A stretch of 64,000 nt of DNA from Labyrinthula sp. Ha (GCA_015227615.1 JAALGZ010000040.1:124001-188000), one strand, 5' to 3'. Counted from the stretch's first letter, positions 23,025 to 36,283 are shown. A program made the numbers and translations. The notes: generated from the sequence alone by a model not told the origin.

Positions 23025-24182
23025 ATGAAGAGAAAGTTGTCTGTTCAAAGTTCAACGGCATGCTTGTTCTGTTTTGAAGAAACACGGGCTGAAGAAATTC
23101 ACAACTTGCCATGTCTTAATGAAAAATGTAGGGATAATAATTTTTGTTGTTTTCCATGTTTGTATGAATGGTCCATCACTGATAGAAAAACTTCAGAAGG
23201 AAGTTGTCCGCTCTGTAGAGGAAAACTTGTTTTCACTTTGGATATGCTCAAGAAAAAACGGGTTGTGGTGTCACAGTACAACAAACTGTCGATAGAGCAG
23301 AATCGCCGGCTGTTCTTGCAAAAGCCCATTTCTCCAGATATGGGTTTTGTGAGATCCTATGTACGCATAGCTCATGAGAAAGAAGGCCCTGTATTTCAGT
23401 ACTATCTCCAACGACCTAGTACTAAACAGTATCCGAACGGACCGTTGCCCTGTTTTGAACATGTTGCGCGTGATCATTTGCTCGCACAAAGTTCAAAGAT
23501 ATCACCTCATTATTTTCATACTCCGACAGAGACAGTTACAGGCCTAAAAGTTGAAGTTTTCGTTAATTCCCCTGGGAACAACGAGATCAAGCGGGAGAAT
23601 AAATTATCGGAGTTGATAACTCAAACACCTGCAAAGGATCTTACCTTGTTAGTAAGAACTGACCAAGGACAGATGGTTAACCTGGGTGCTATTAATCTTA
23701 CAAGAGACTTAACTAAGGCCCACAAGCTATCATTATGTATCCCATGGCTGAGAAAACTTGGGGTTGACGAAGAAAAGCGACGTGAATATGGTTTTTCTTT
23801 GCCAAGAGATCCTAACGCGTTGAGAAAAGTATTGGATAAAAGACTTTCTGGGGAAGAAGGAGAAGCAACTCAGGAAAAAGTTTTGTTTGGTGAGACGAAG
23901 GCACCAACATATACGGAAGAGCTGGGTGCATACTCGCTTGATTTTAAAGGACGAGTAACTCACCCTTCCAGCAGGAATTTTCAGCTCACAATTCCGGAAG
24001 TTTCCAAAAACAAAGTTTTTTTCCAATTTGGAAAGGTAGCTGATCAGCCAAATGAAGAATTGTATAGTTTAGATTTTCAGTTTCCCTTGAGTCCTATTCA
24101 AGCTTTTAATATTGCGATTGCAATGTCCGTGAGAAGTATATGTCGTGGAAAAAAAGCTGTTGTTTCTACCAGAGCCAAGTAG
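23025..24182 (+). CDS. RING finger-Tubby domain fusion protein
   Basis: A 385-residue single-exon protein. Residues 13-64 carry a RING-type pattern (C13xxC16, C30, C35, C42xxC45LYEW, C61PLC64R), typical of E3 ubiquitin ligases. The C-terminus (about 300-380) is the signature half of a Tubby domain: YSLDFKGRVTHPSSRNFQL, then FFQFGKV, then FPLSPIQAFNIAIA. Compare the family pattern Y-LNF-GRVT-SVKNFQ, QFG-V, YPL-ALQAFAIA. The middle (105-295) should form the first half of the Tubby barrel but is too diverged to align by eye. Tubby domains bind phosphoinositides and membrane cargo, and plant Tubby proteins carry an F-box. A RING in place of the F-box suggests a membrane-directed ubiquitin ligase acting without an SCF scaffold; this is inference. 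Its 3' end faces the beta-lactamase-like gene across 114 bases. Confidence 0.83.
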   Translation: MKRKLSVQSSTACLFCFEETRAEEIHNLPCLNEKCRDNNFCCFPCLYEWSITDRKTSEGSCPLCRGKLVFTLDMLKKKRVVVSQYNKLSIEQNRRLFLQKPISPDMGFVRSYVRIAHEKEGPVFQYYLQRPSTKQYPNGPLPCFEHVARDHLLAQSSKISPHYFHTPTETVTGLKVEVFVNSPGNNEIKRENKLSELITQTPAKDLTLLVRTDQGQMVNLGAINLTRDLTKAHKLSLCIPWLRKLGVDEEKRREYGFSLPRDPNALRKVLDKRLSGEEGEATQEKVLFGETKAPTYTEELGAYSLDFKGRVTHPSSRNFQLTIPEVSKNKVFFQFGKVADQPNEELYSLDFQFPLSPIQAFNIAIAMSVRSICRGKKAVVSTRAK

Positions 24183-24296
24183 TTAAATTTTGTTGAATCT
24201 TTAAAGATGCATTGCTACGCGCAAACATATACCCCAAATTAGAGGAAATTTTACACACGCGGAATTATTTTTGCGAGAATGAAATATTCTTATTAG

Positions 24297-25578
24297 TTAT
24301 ACTAGTTTAAAAAATTCCTCTAAAATATTAAGGCAACGCTTATCGACAAAACCACCCATACTAGTAAGAGGCTTATAAGATGGGGTATATGAAAAGACTA
24401 GCCTCTTCTCTGGATCGAACATAATCAAACTACCTCCAAATCCACCCCAGCCTCTAAACCCTTTAAATCCTGCAAGATCTTTGTCGAAGTCGGAGTCTCC
24501 AAATACGCCAAAACCCCCTTTATCAAATATACTGGTATGATTAAACGCAAAATCATATTTCTTCACAGGTTCCGACAACATCAACTCTTGTGTTTCAGCA
24601 GACAAAATCGGATCTTCTTGAAACATCATTGCATTTGCAAGAGTCGCTAGACTAGCTGCATTTGTCAACATATTAAAACTTGGACATTCAAGTTCAAAAT
24701 ATTCTTGATAGAATTTATCAGGCAACATGTCAAATGACTGAAAGCTATATTTCTGCAGAATTGATCCAGAGTTTTTAATAGCATTCTTCAGCAATAGAGG
24801 AGTTGACTTAAAAAACTTAGCCTTCAAATATTTCTTCGCAGAAGTGAAAGTAGAATCGCTTTTGCCCTTAACAGCTTTTGGATCAGGTTTTCCACAATTT
24901 AGACCAATCTTATCACCCAACAATGGTGTAATCTCATTTTCTAAAATATCTCCAATCGTTTTTCCTGTTGCCCCTTTAACTACTTGGTTCATATAATATC
25001 CTCGTGTAGTTGCGTGATAAGCTCTTGATTTCTTCTCCAAGGTGTATTTTGTCTTATTTGCTTTTTGCATTTCTGCTCTCTTCCAAAAAAGTTCTTTCTC
25101 ACTCAAGTATTTTTTGAAACTCTCGTCGTCTTTCATCATATCAAAAGTAATCTTCTTTTTTAAAGATTCTACATGAGCCAAACCAGCATCATGTCTCAAG
25201 ATATCTTCCACCAATATTTCTTTCCTTTCCGGATCATCTTGCGCGAACTCCGGAAAAAGATCTACAAGGGGTGCCTCATAGTTCAACTTACCTTGATTCA
25301 CAAGATAAGCAGCAACAAAACTTGTTACAGCTTTTCCAGATGACATAACAATTTGAGTCGACTCTTCATCATATTCTTCCCCTTTAAATTTACCAACCAA
25401 ATCGAGAACTTTCTTTCCATCTAAAACACACTCACTCTACAACAAAAACTATACCTTCAAATATACATATCTGAGATCCACTTTTTTCAATATTTTTAAT
25501 AAAATTTCTCTCAAAAGCTTGAGCCACCGGTTCATACTTTTCTTCTTTTACATTTACTTTAATTTCGTGTTTTGTCAT
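24297..25578 (-). CDS. Serine beta-lactamase-like hydrolase
   Basis: Two exons (25578-25455 and 25420-24297) with a 34-nt intron (25421-25454, GTATAG...TTTAG, phase 1) give 415 residues. Splicing restores the usual start of the family: a short N-terminal helix, GSQICIFEDGKKVLDLVGKF, then the SxxK motif SSGK (68-71), whose serine is the nucleophile. The RAYHATTRGYYMN block is typical of the class C-like/LACTB group, and GGFGGS near the end takes the place of the third motif. No signal peptide or membrane segment is seen, so it is probably cytosolic. Eukaryotic members act as esterases or proteases rather than antibiotic resistance enzymes; the substrate is unknown. The first exon starts at the first ATG of the frame. 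Confidence 0.85.
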
Positions 25579-28500
25579 TTTATTTAACTTGGTACTTTGC
25601 CACGTAGACTAAGGAAATATTGTGCTGAAACTCCAGCATATTTCAATGTATCTTTACAAAAAGAATGGGTTTCTTTATTGATAATAACGTTACATACCAT
25701 TTAAAAAGTTATACTATTTTTTTTCTCTGTACAAAATAACATAAACATAACTACGGATACAAAAAAATACTTCTTGAGAAATCCTTTCGACTTTTTAGGA
25801 TATTTTTGGATAGTTTACTGAGTTTTACTAAGATTCTGTATCGCATAGAGTGAGGAGTTTGTTGAGGAAGGTATAAGTACTCTTGAGATATCTTTGAGGG
25901 TTCTTGAGATGCCTTATTGAACAACTGTTTGAGAATTTTCAGTATTAGGACTAGATCTTGACTATTCTCAGGACTTTCAAGGTTGCGCACAATGAAATTT
26001 AGTTTGAGGTTCCTCAAGGTTTAAATGAAGCTTTTTTCACGCTTTGTACTCCAGAACACATCTTAGCTTATACCTAGTTTTAGTTCCCAAAAAATTGAAT
26101 CTTAATAAAATAAAATAATTACTTCCAGCCTTTATCAAGGTATTTTCAGTTCTCAGGAAAAGTAAACCATGTGTGACACAACTCTTGAAATGGATATTAA
26201 CGTGGGTGACAGGTCAAACGCTTAAATTGAAAATATAAAAGCTTAGCTACGTCTTCAAAGACTATTCAAAGTTGCTTATTCTTAGTCAAAAAAAATATTA
26301 TCGAATTTCCTTAGATCTTAAAAGCAATTACCTGAATAAGGCGATGACCTATGTAGAAACTCCCAAACCGGCTGCATAGTCTAAGAATAAAAGCAGTGTT
26401 TGTTTTCTAGCTCTAACACCCTATAAAACCCATATTCTAAACTTTCCAGTTGAAAGCTTGTATTTTTTTTATTTGGACTAGAAAATGTATTAAAAAGAGT
26501 AGTTCTAATCAGTTACATAGTATTTTACTTTCTCAAGGAAGTTCCTCATTCAACTTGGAATATATTGCTCTATTCATTTCCATCCAACATATTCCAATAA
26601 AGGTTGCTATACTAGAGCTCAAATGCTGGTAATCTCAGGAGAATATCGAAATAAAGTAAAACAGTTTGTGAATAAGAGAGAAATAGAAAGGCAGCATAAT
26701 TCCCAGTTGGGCGTCAATGCTAAGATGTTGCCAATAGCCTGTTGACACAAGGGTTCCAATTCAAAGATGCTTACGTACTAAATCAAACTAGGACAAATTT
26801 AAAAGCATAGTGGCCATCAATATTTAACAATGAATAATTCAAATAGAGAACACCCGTCGTAGCATATTGAAACTAAAACTTTTAGTGCTTGTTTCAAGGA
26901 AATTTAATTTGTTAAGTGTGAATTGGTGTTCCTATCAATAAAACCCAAATCAAGTTTGTTTACCCAAACTTCATTACGAACAAGCAATATAGAGTCTAGT
27001 GTTGAAGTCTCTTAAGGCAACCTTTAGTGTCCTTTTATTGGCTTCTTCTTACTAGACAGTATACGCTCCAATTTAAGATTTTGTATTATAGACTGCGGGG
27101 TTTCAACTTAAAAATCTGAATCTGAAACCACAAAATAGCTTCTTGTTTTGAAGATTTCTTCCCTTCACCAATTTTTCCTTTGCTGTGTACATTTCATAAA
27201 CTTTAACTCCTGTAAGATAAGGATGTGTAGTTAATTAAGAATAGACTGAACGGTGGCAATAAAGATAGCAAAATTCACAAAGGAGATTTCCGGCGACTGT
27301 TGATAATTTTTATTACATCATAGTTCGGTCATTTCACATCTATCTGGCAATGTTTGCTTCGTCCAAATTTGATAATTTCATGTGAAGCTTCAATGAGGTT
27401 AATAGCTAAATTCCAATTACTCGAATATTTACTACAAACCTGTAATGTCAGTTAAAAGGAACAGTTCTAGAGAAATTATATATATTGTTGGGTAAAGATA
27501 TGAGATTTATTAACACAACTGCAGAAGATAATCGTAAATAAAGTTTTTTATCATTGGAACGCTCAATACCAAATGGACTAATGAAGATCAAGAAAAACTA
27601 CTAACTTCAAACATGATTAGAAGATTTCACTAAGCAAAGTAAAACAGGTTAACGGTTTGCTATATTTATTTAGTAAGCATCGAGGTTTAAAAAAATTCGT
27701 TTGTATACCTTGCAAAGTCTCACTAATAGCTGTCAATTTAAAGAGCGATTTTGTGAAATCTAAGCTTTCCCTCAATGCGTTGCGACGTTTCCAAAAAAGA
27801 ACTTGTTTATGACGAGAGAAAATACCATTGAACGAGATTTAAGCCTTATCGGGAAAGGTGGATAAAAATATTTTATCCTTCCAAACACTGCCTTCTAAGA
27901 AAAGTATCCCATGTGTGGAAGAAAAAGTGCTTGTTAGAATTCTTTTTGCAGACTAAGAAAAAAATCAATTTTCTTAGTTGTGCAACATGCATTCACATAT
28001 ACTTAATTCTTTGAGACCCAAGTGGCAGAATTTTTACATGTTTACCAGAAATCAGCAAAGACAATTATCTTATAGGTAAAAGTGAGAAACAAAATTCTCT
28101 CACAACAGAATATGTAGATGTGGTCTTAAATATGCACTAGTCGAAAGTAAGCACTCAATGCAAGACTTAAAAGCAGTTCGTGCAGCTATTTCCTTTAGAT
28201 TTCGGAATTTGATTAGAGTTAGTTATCACGAGGATTAGTACCTGGAACATACACGATTTTTACACTTGAAAACACTAAAACACTGAAAAATGCTTTTGTT
28301 GAATTGCCAACTTGACGTTGTTTTCCACATATTCTCCCAAAGATAGGCTAACTTCCTAGAAAACACAGCCTCAAATTGCTCAAGTATACTGAATGGCAAG
28401 TTAGAAGCTTTGACCAAGTTAGCATTAAATGAGATACGCAAAGTGACCTAGTGGGGCTTCAACATGAAAAGATTTTTTGCTTAAAGAAAATATAAGGAAC

Positions 28501-30869
28501 ACAACATAAGGCAATATACTATAAAACAAGAGAGAGATTCGTGGGGCTGTAAGAAAACAGCAATGAAAAATCGACACAGGTGCCTCCAAGACAGATATCA
28601 AATTGTAGCTGAACAAAGTTTCGAAGCTACTCAAAGAATTGAGAAAGACTAGAATTAGTCTTCAACGATGCAATGAAATATATTAAAAAAAGAGGGAACT
28701 CAACTTGAAGCCGAAGTTTAAATGTATAAACCTCCTAACCTAGAATACCTGCTTGAAGCTATTTCTTGGTACCATGCGCAGTACACAATTACTGAAGAAG
28801 CGCGGGACTCTTACAATGTGAAAGCTATATACCTTGCTTATTTACCGGCAGTTATTGAGGAAGTCCATTTGATAAATCTAGTTTGGGGTTAACTGCTGCG
28901 CATTTATTGATTTAGATGCCTTATTTGTTTATCTATGAGCGGCTTCTTAATTGTCGTGGCGTCAGAATCATTCTTACATCATACTATACACAGATTAACA
29001 TGATTTTCATAAGGCAAGAGTTTGACCAAGCATTCAAGACCAAAGGAAAAACTCATATATATTAAGAATGTGACTGGTCTAATCAGTTTTTTCATATTCA
29101 GAACCAGCACTTAGCAATACCATACGTCGCACAGCAGGGGGGCTATCTATGTAATTTTTGTGGTTAAAACCGTTTTTAAAGGCAATTCTGCTGAGTTTCT
29201 GAGCTAAGCCACATTGCCATGGTTAACATTGTGTGTATTTCAACATTTAAAGCTCTAAGAAACATATTACGTTGAAAACTTGTCTTTTTAAATTAAGATA
29301 GGTACGTGGTCTAATATGCTGCCATATCATAAAATCAGGGATACCTGTTGTGACTTAAGAATAGGCATTAAAATATATGTAATCCTGGTTTATGATAAGT
29401 TATAATATGAGTTATTTAATATAATGTAACTTAACTCTTGATAATAAACCTTCGTGTACATGTAAAAAAAGGTCCGAATGAAGATATATTATTTGAATAG
29501 TTCTCAACAAATCTTCAAAGGTCTATAGTCAAAAGAGATTAGTCTAGACGAATTCAGAAAGAATATCCTTGAGATACCGTTGGATAATAAAACATATATG
29601 ATTATGTTTATAGATGCGGCGTTCCTGCAAATACTGGGATTCAAACGATTATTCTTTGTTAGCTTCTTAACGTTACAATAGCTTCCCTAGTTCAGAACAC
29701 TTAAATGTGCTACAGCACGCTATACCTATGAAACTTGTTAATCTCCTGAATTGATTATAAAAAGAAGTGGAGCCAGACATTAAATTAACACCTTGAGAAA
29801 TGATAAATGTGAAGATATATGTGTCTTGCTAGAGTTGGTTGAGCTCTGTACCGATAATTTTACCACAATATCTTAGAAGGGTTTGCTAAAAATAAAGAAT
29901 ATTTATTACTATCGCATTCTTATGTTACATGATTTCATTGCCAATTCATTGTAAAAATCTGTATTTCATAGTAGTCTTAAATCATTCTAGCACTTTCATA
30001 ACTAAAACTTATCTCATAAAACCATAAGCCTAGTTCAAGGGTATGTGGGTTATTATAGCAAACCATTGATGCTTCTTTAATTGAGTGAAGAGGTTCAATG
30101 TTTAATTGGAACCAAGAATACGAATATGAACTATAAAATCTTATGTAATACTAATAAACATGGACCTTTTTCCTATGATCGAATCTTACTTTCTTTCTTA
30201 CTAAAAAAATTCAAGATGTAATAAAAATACAAAACCATCTGAGTATAGGTGGGAATTACTATTTTCTTGTTTTTCTCCATTTGTTCTATGGATACTTGTT
30301 TCTTGCAAGAATTATGTATATGTTTTTGAAACATACAGATATTAGGTCCAGCTATTTGAAATAACTTTAAAGTAAGTAGTAGTTGGAATATTGTAGACAA
30401 GATTTCTGCATAATATAGGTACATGCAGTGGTTTTAGAACTAAAATTTATGGGTTAGAATAGATAACTGATATGGGGAAATAGGAGTTGTTACTATTTGC
30501 ATCAACAAGTGTGCATTATTTGTTTATAATATTATATAATACTTTATGTGGCTTCTAGAAGAATGTCACTTACCCGAATAGATTTTCTAAGCATAAGATC
30601 AGCCCCTTTTTCACCTCATGTCTCTAGAAATTTGCAGACCTAAGGTGAAAACTTGTGATTTCTCGAATAATTAATTCTTGTGACAATTAATAATTGTTGT
30701 ACCATCAATTGAAGCATAACTTCACTTTTTTCTCACTACATAAGCTAGAGAAAAGGAGAAGGCAAAAGCTTACGGGTTTAGGGGTTATCTTCTACCGATT
30801 AAGCAGCTTGCTACAATGGTAAAGTATTAAAAGTAAGTATATTATAGTAGGAAAGATAAACCATAGCAT
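25579..30869. other. Gene-poor AT-rich region
   Basis: No gene recognised. The stretch 25780-26010 is unusually rich in TTGAG/GAGGA words and resembles 2480-2830 and the reverse strand of 60420-60710. Open frames near 28.2-28.6 kb on the minus strand are open for about 65-70 codons each but fit no family. The first 60 bases include a GCCACGT word and probably serve the beta-lactamase-like gene. Confidence 0.5.
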
Positions 30870-30874
30870 TAAAC

Positions 30875-31170
30875 CATTCAAAACGTTCTGGGAAATAAAA
30901 CTCTGAGGTACAGACACATCGCTGTGTGGAACAGTGAACCTCAGACAGTCGAGACTCGCAAGCCAGTTTCCAGTGAATGAAGTACACGATTCCAGTACAA
31001 ATACGTTTTTCTGTGAGATTGTAGGTGGTCTCGAATCTTTTAAGATAAAGTCTATCTATGAATATAACCTATTTAACACTACAAAAAAACCTTGTTTTAC
31101 AGTAGATAGGTACAAGTACAGTGGAATAGGTCAAAATTGTGAGTTTCTTTGTGGCCTCTTAAATTTTCTG
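30875..31170 (+). mobile_element. Old fragment of the same LINE family (5' endonuclease part)
   Basis: The + strand encodes SQFPVNEVHDSS, then FKIKSIYEYN. This matches RQSPVNEAQDSR and YKLRSIEEYA in the endonuclease start of the LINE near 19.65 kb. At DNA level the two share the run AGTNNCCAGTNAATGAAG...GATTCCAG with scattered mismatches, and similarity begins upstream in a GGGAAA-containing leader. It covers only the equivalent of about 19770-19470 of the better copy and is much more diverged. No reverse transcriptase part was found next to it. Confidence 0.68.
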
Positions 31171-34100
31171 TGAAAGACAACATATTTAAATATACTACTT
31201 AATGCTTAGACTCAAAATTATTGTTGTAAACTAAAAATCTATGTAAGAACAAGGACAAACACACCTAAAAACATATGTTTTCTCCAACTACCAAGCCCAC
31301 GAAACTAATGAAGAGTATCACAAACCGCACCAAATCTAAAAAAATAGTCCCAGATCCATTCCTGTTGAGAATTGGCTCCTTTTTGATAACCTTTTTAAAT
31401 GGAGACTTATATTATACAACTCACGGTAAAAATGAAAGCTCTTAATTCTGTTATGTATATATCAGATGCATGAATCTCTTTATCAAGCAACCCTGTAAGG
31501 TAATATTGAGAGCATCAAAACAGCTTCAGACGGAAACTTCTCTGAAGCGAGATGTATATTGTTTACAGCAGCTCAAAATTACTGCTCGCAAAAAACGCGG
31601 ACATACAAAAAAATATCTAATTGTCAAGCTACGTCGTTGAGGAAATATAAGTAAAGAGCTGTTAGACTAAGTCTCAAGATAAACCTACAGAATATCTTCA
31701 TAAATGAGTAATACTATATCGAAACAATATGTTACATGAAAAAAGGATAGATTAAAATTTTATCCAAAGTTTATTTATCTCCGGTGTTTATCATCATTTG
31801 TGTTAAATCGTCAATTAAACTAAAGCTTGAAAGATGTGGCAAATCTAACTTGTTTAAGCGATAGTATGGGCCCTGGATAGAGGGTTCTCTTATGGGCGTA
31901 GAATTTGATCTCAATCCCTAAGAAAAATACATAGGTAGATTAGCAAGTATGGTACCTCCCCACACCTTAACCAATAACTATTGACCATATTCATTATAGT
32001 TTCTGTGCAACGTAAGAGTAATAGTATTTCGAAATTAATTAATTTCTTGAGGACCATGAGAAAATTGGGATTTAGGGCGTTTGAATACATATGAATTTAC
32101 CCAAGATTCTTGCATTGATTGTATTATACAATAAGTATTCACACTGGCAAAATTGTCACTAGGTTCGAGTCCTATGTCATATCTTATATAGTTGCGGAAT
32201 CAAACTAAAATCTGCTTTGATATTGGTCATTTCAGATACTTTTTCGGTATCCACTTTCCTCATAACTTTTCTTCAGAGAGGTATCTAATCTATACTCTAA
32301 ATATTTATAAAAGCCATATAAAAAGTTTAATCATGTAGCCCAAACACCAAGTTCATAAATCTATACAATCTACCATAAATTATCCAATACGCTGAAGACT
32401 TCCACAAGAATATCGATGGAAAATATGTTTGGCGAATGAAACTATAGGTTTACATAAATTTTAATTTTATAGTCGGTTTGTTAGAATTTTATATCATGTT
32501 TTCAGCTCAGAGAGGAAATAAGACGTTTATAAACATGATAAATAGAATAGACATAAGTTTTATTAAGAATTTAATAGCTGTAGCCACTAGGAAAACCTTT
32601 CAGGTTCATTTTTTAGTGAAGTTGCTCGTTGATATTTTTGAATATGTTAAGGAAACTACTGTTATTGCTCCATGAATCATAAATTTTATTCTAACAAGAA
32701 ACAACTTGGCTGTGAAATTAATTTCTTTAGAAATAGTTTCCTAAACATCTGCAAGCAGGTAAAATTTGCTTCATGAAACAAAACCGCCTATAGTAAGTCC
32801 TCATTTTCCAAATTAATATTGCATTCCAGAACTCTGAGCTAACAAACTTTATTAGAATTCCCCATTGTTATGATCCTCCCTGTAGCTTAGCTCATTTTGA
32901 GAAAGATAATAGTCCCAGTAATATTAATACTAGCGCTTTAGGATGTTTATCATTTTTTATATAGAGAAACCTTACCAGAATGAAATTCCATAAGTATATA
33001 CTGTAAAACATGTGTATTAACTAGGGGAAAGGTCTTTAGAAAACGGAGGAAAATGAGTTATCTACAGTGATCTCTGCCCAAGGCATGAAAAGAATTCAGT
33101 ACCCCAGTTACCGCTATCATCAGGTGAAATTACTGTGACGAAGTGCTAAATCGAATGGTAAAATTATAATCAATAATGGCAAAGGTTAATCGAGTAAAAG
33201 CAGCTATTTTCCCGTTCTATTGTGAACTGAGCTGCTAAGCGTATCGAAATAGCTATTTTAAAGTACCTATAATTTTTCGGTTATTGTGGAAGTATATCCA
33301 CAGAAAAGCTGAGAAACAACTCGAGGAGATAAAAAAATATCTGCAAGAATTCCAATAAAAGTAAGAGTATGAAGAAATTTCTATCCTGAGTTTAATCATT
33401 ATATCACCAGACATTTTACAGTTCGCACGACGCTATTGAATTATTATTAGTAAGATTAGTGGAGACACAAGAAGCAGTAGAGCTCTCATTCCACAGAACA
33501 GTTTCTCTAACCATGTCCTGTATACCATTTTTATCGTGACGTGAACCATGAACTAAAATCTGTAAAAGTTTGATCAAGCACTTAAAACATTCTTAGGCTC
33601 TTAGTACAGAGTTTTCCTAAGGCTAATATTCTTGGGCAATAAGACTCAAATAAAACAACATGAAGAAATCATGATTATTTTTCATCAAGTGATTGAGCAA
33701 GCCCTAGGCCTATTATGTAGAATGAATTGCAACCATGGAAATAATCAAAGACGATACTGTTAACAGATGCTACAACTGGCTTATCTGAAATGAAATTTAG
33801 AATGCGGTATAATTCAAAGATTTAATAGCAACAAGAAATCTATAAGCGGTCACGTAATTTTATCTAAAATACAGCTAACCAAATTTGAAAGACCAAGTAG
33901 CTTTACAAAATGCATATAAAATGGCTTCAACTTTCAATTATACCACTATATAGTTGCATTTATCTTCGAAGAGTAATAGAAAGGTAGTGATTGGACTATA
34001 ATCACCTAAAGTAAGAGCTATAAGGCACATACACTTGATGAGCTGTACGTCAGATGCTAAACCCAAATTCTAAACCAGTTCTTAAGGATCTAAATATAGG

Positions 34101-34786
34101 AGCTACTACTAATTAAAGTCAGTATATATACCATCTCCAAGAGACTAAGGAGCTACTCTTATAGAGTTGAAAGAAAGACTAGGGTACTAGTATTTACTTA
34201 AACTGAAATAAATCAGATTAAAAACAAATGCCGTTTGGCATTGATTACTTCATCTATAGCGGGCAGGTATATACTGTAAGACTCATCTTAGAGCAAAACT
34301 CAGTGATCATTGCTTTTAAAGAAGCTCATGATTTCTGAAATTCTTCCTAACATGGTAAGTTAACCTCATAGAGTAGTATTTAAGATGCTGGGTTAATTGT
34401 ACTGAGACTGAATCAATTGACGGTGAAAGGCAATATAAGATAGTTTGTTTACTTGTTGAGCAAATGATTCTAGTTAAGTCATATGCCAAGGGCACCTTAA
34501 ACCTCAGGATTAGAACAGTGCAAACTGGTTCTATTCTGAAGCAGAAAGAAAAGATTTTCTGCAAAGAAACTTAGCTAAGGGTTTTATTATGCAGACCTGG
34601 TTCACATAGAATATTTAACTCTGAAGAACAGTTTAGATTATTAAAAAATTTGGATTTAGCAAACGCGAAGAAAAGTGGGACTATGACTACGCTCCTTCTC
34701 CAAACTCCGTACAATACGTGGTATCTAGAAAAAGGTTTAAAAGACTTCTCTCCAACACTTTAGAGTGAATCAGACAATAAATAATG
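31171..34786. other. Gene-free AT-rich region
   Basis: No gene, RNA gene or repeat array recognised. A B-box-like word (GGTTCGAGTCC near 32164) stands alone without an A box, acceptor stem or good T-stem. Open frames are short and of random composition. Confidence 0.5.
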
Positions 34787-36074
34787 TTAAAGTTTGGCCT
34801 GTTTACGCATTGCAGTTCTAATGGCCATATCAAGCAATATTTCTTCAGATCCTCCTGGAATAGCCTGTCCTCGAACTTCCCTATAAAGTCTTTCCACAAT
34901 TTTTCCTCTTCCCTCACGAACAACGCCACTTCCTCCAAAAATTTGGACAGCCTCTCTTGCGCAGTATTCAAAGGTCTTAGTTGCCTGGACTTTCATTAGA
35001 GCACATTCAGAACCTAGATCAAAGTCAGGAACACCAGAAGAGAAGTAAAACGCTACTTTTTCAATGTGATCTTGAAGTGCTTCTATTTGTCGCGCCATTT
35101 CACCTAACTTCCAACGAATTACGCCATTGTCAATTAATTTTCGTCCGAAGACAATCCTCTTATTTGCTTCATGGAAGGCTTCTTGGTAACACATTCTGCA
35201 CATTCTTACAACCGCAGCTGCTATCACAAATCTTTCATGGTTAAAATTAATCATGATGTACTTGAATCCCTGGTTCTCTTTGCCAATAAGGTAATCTTTG
35301 GGAACCTTCACGTCATTAAGAATAACAAAGGTTGTATTATGGGTATTGTCCATCATTGTTGGCATTTTTCTAACTTTAATTCCAGGAAAGTTTTTGTCCA
35401 AAAGAAATAAGCTTAAGCCCATAGCACTCGAGTCTGGTGCTCCTGTTCTTGCCAAGCAAGTGAAGTAGTCGGCCATGAGACCTCCAGTGATCCATTTTTT
35501 TTGGCCATTCAGCACATAATGGTCTCCTTTCAACTCTGCAGTTGTCTTTATATTCGCAACATCAGACCCTATAAGTGTGAAACACGGAAAAAAACATACC
35601 AGCTAATGGCTCAGAAATCATGAGAGAGCAAAACTTTCTACCTTGAATAACATCTTTCAAAACCAAATCCTTTAGTTTTTGATTACCAAAATGCATTATC
35701 GGAGGAAGAGCCATAGAGTTGATCCCCATCTGACCCAGAACCCCGCCTCCTCCAACTCTTGCCATTTCGTCCCAAAGAATGAGTTCATAGAATGCATCGA
35801 AATCATCAGGCTTGGTACCACCATACTCCTTGGGGTATAGAATACCTTGAATACCAGCCTCAAACGCTTTAATATGTAAGTTCTTTGGGTACAACATCCC
35901 TTTCTCAATCCACTCATCAACATATGGTTTCATTTCTTTTTCAACGAAGTCTCTGCAAGCTTTTCTAAAGTTGACATGATTTTCAGTATAATATGGTGTT
36001 GGACGGCCATGATACCATGCAGGTTCACAAAAGGTTGCTAAATCTCCAAACTTTTCATGTGTATGAAGTGGCAT
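34787..36074 (-). CDS. Peroxisomal-type acyl-CoA dehydrogenase
   Basis: Two exons (36074-35600 and 35568-34787) separated by a 31-nt intron (35569-35599, GTATGT...TATAG, phase 1) encode 418 residues, the normal size of the family. The joint reads ISEPLAG then SDVANIKTTAEL, the FAD/substrate-contact loop of acyl-CoA dehydrogenases. Later blocks are YVLNGQKKWITGG, FGRKLI, QIFGGSGV and GGSEEILLD. The enzyme makes the trans-2 double bond in acyl-CoA and passes electrons to a flavoprotein or oxygen. No mitochondrial leader is seen; the chain ends QAKL, and AKL fits the PTS1 peroxisomal signal, so peroxisomal location is likely. The block that carries the catalytic glutamate in MCAD-type enzymes (YEGT) reads IPGGS here, so the base may sit elsewhere, as in the isovaleryl-CoA group. 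A PPPDE gene lies upstream on the same strand. Confidence 0.9.
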
Positions 36075-36283
36075 TTGTTGTTTGTTTAGTTTTTTTTTAG
36101 TGCTATAATATCTTGTTTGCGATTTGAATTTTGCGTATCGATTGTTTCGGTAACAATTGTTGACATCTATTTCCGATCTAATTTTGATGACTCATAGAAA
36201 TTAGGAGTTATGACTCAAGTTTTGGCTCAACTTTAAGGATACACAAGGTAAGAAAACACTTTTAGTACAACTATCTAAACCTA

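Noticed and set aside
32155-32180. B-box-like GGTTCGAGTCC as part of a tRNA
   Set aside because: The T-stem is incomplete and no D-arm or acceptor stem lies at the right distance.
34200-34320. Short phrases recalling retroelement reverse transcriptase or RNase H, also near 55.4 kb
   Set aside because: Each is under 30 codons without further family motifs around it; too weak to name an element.
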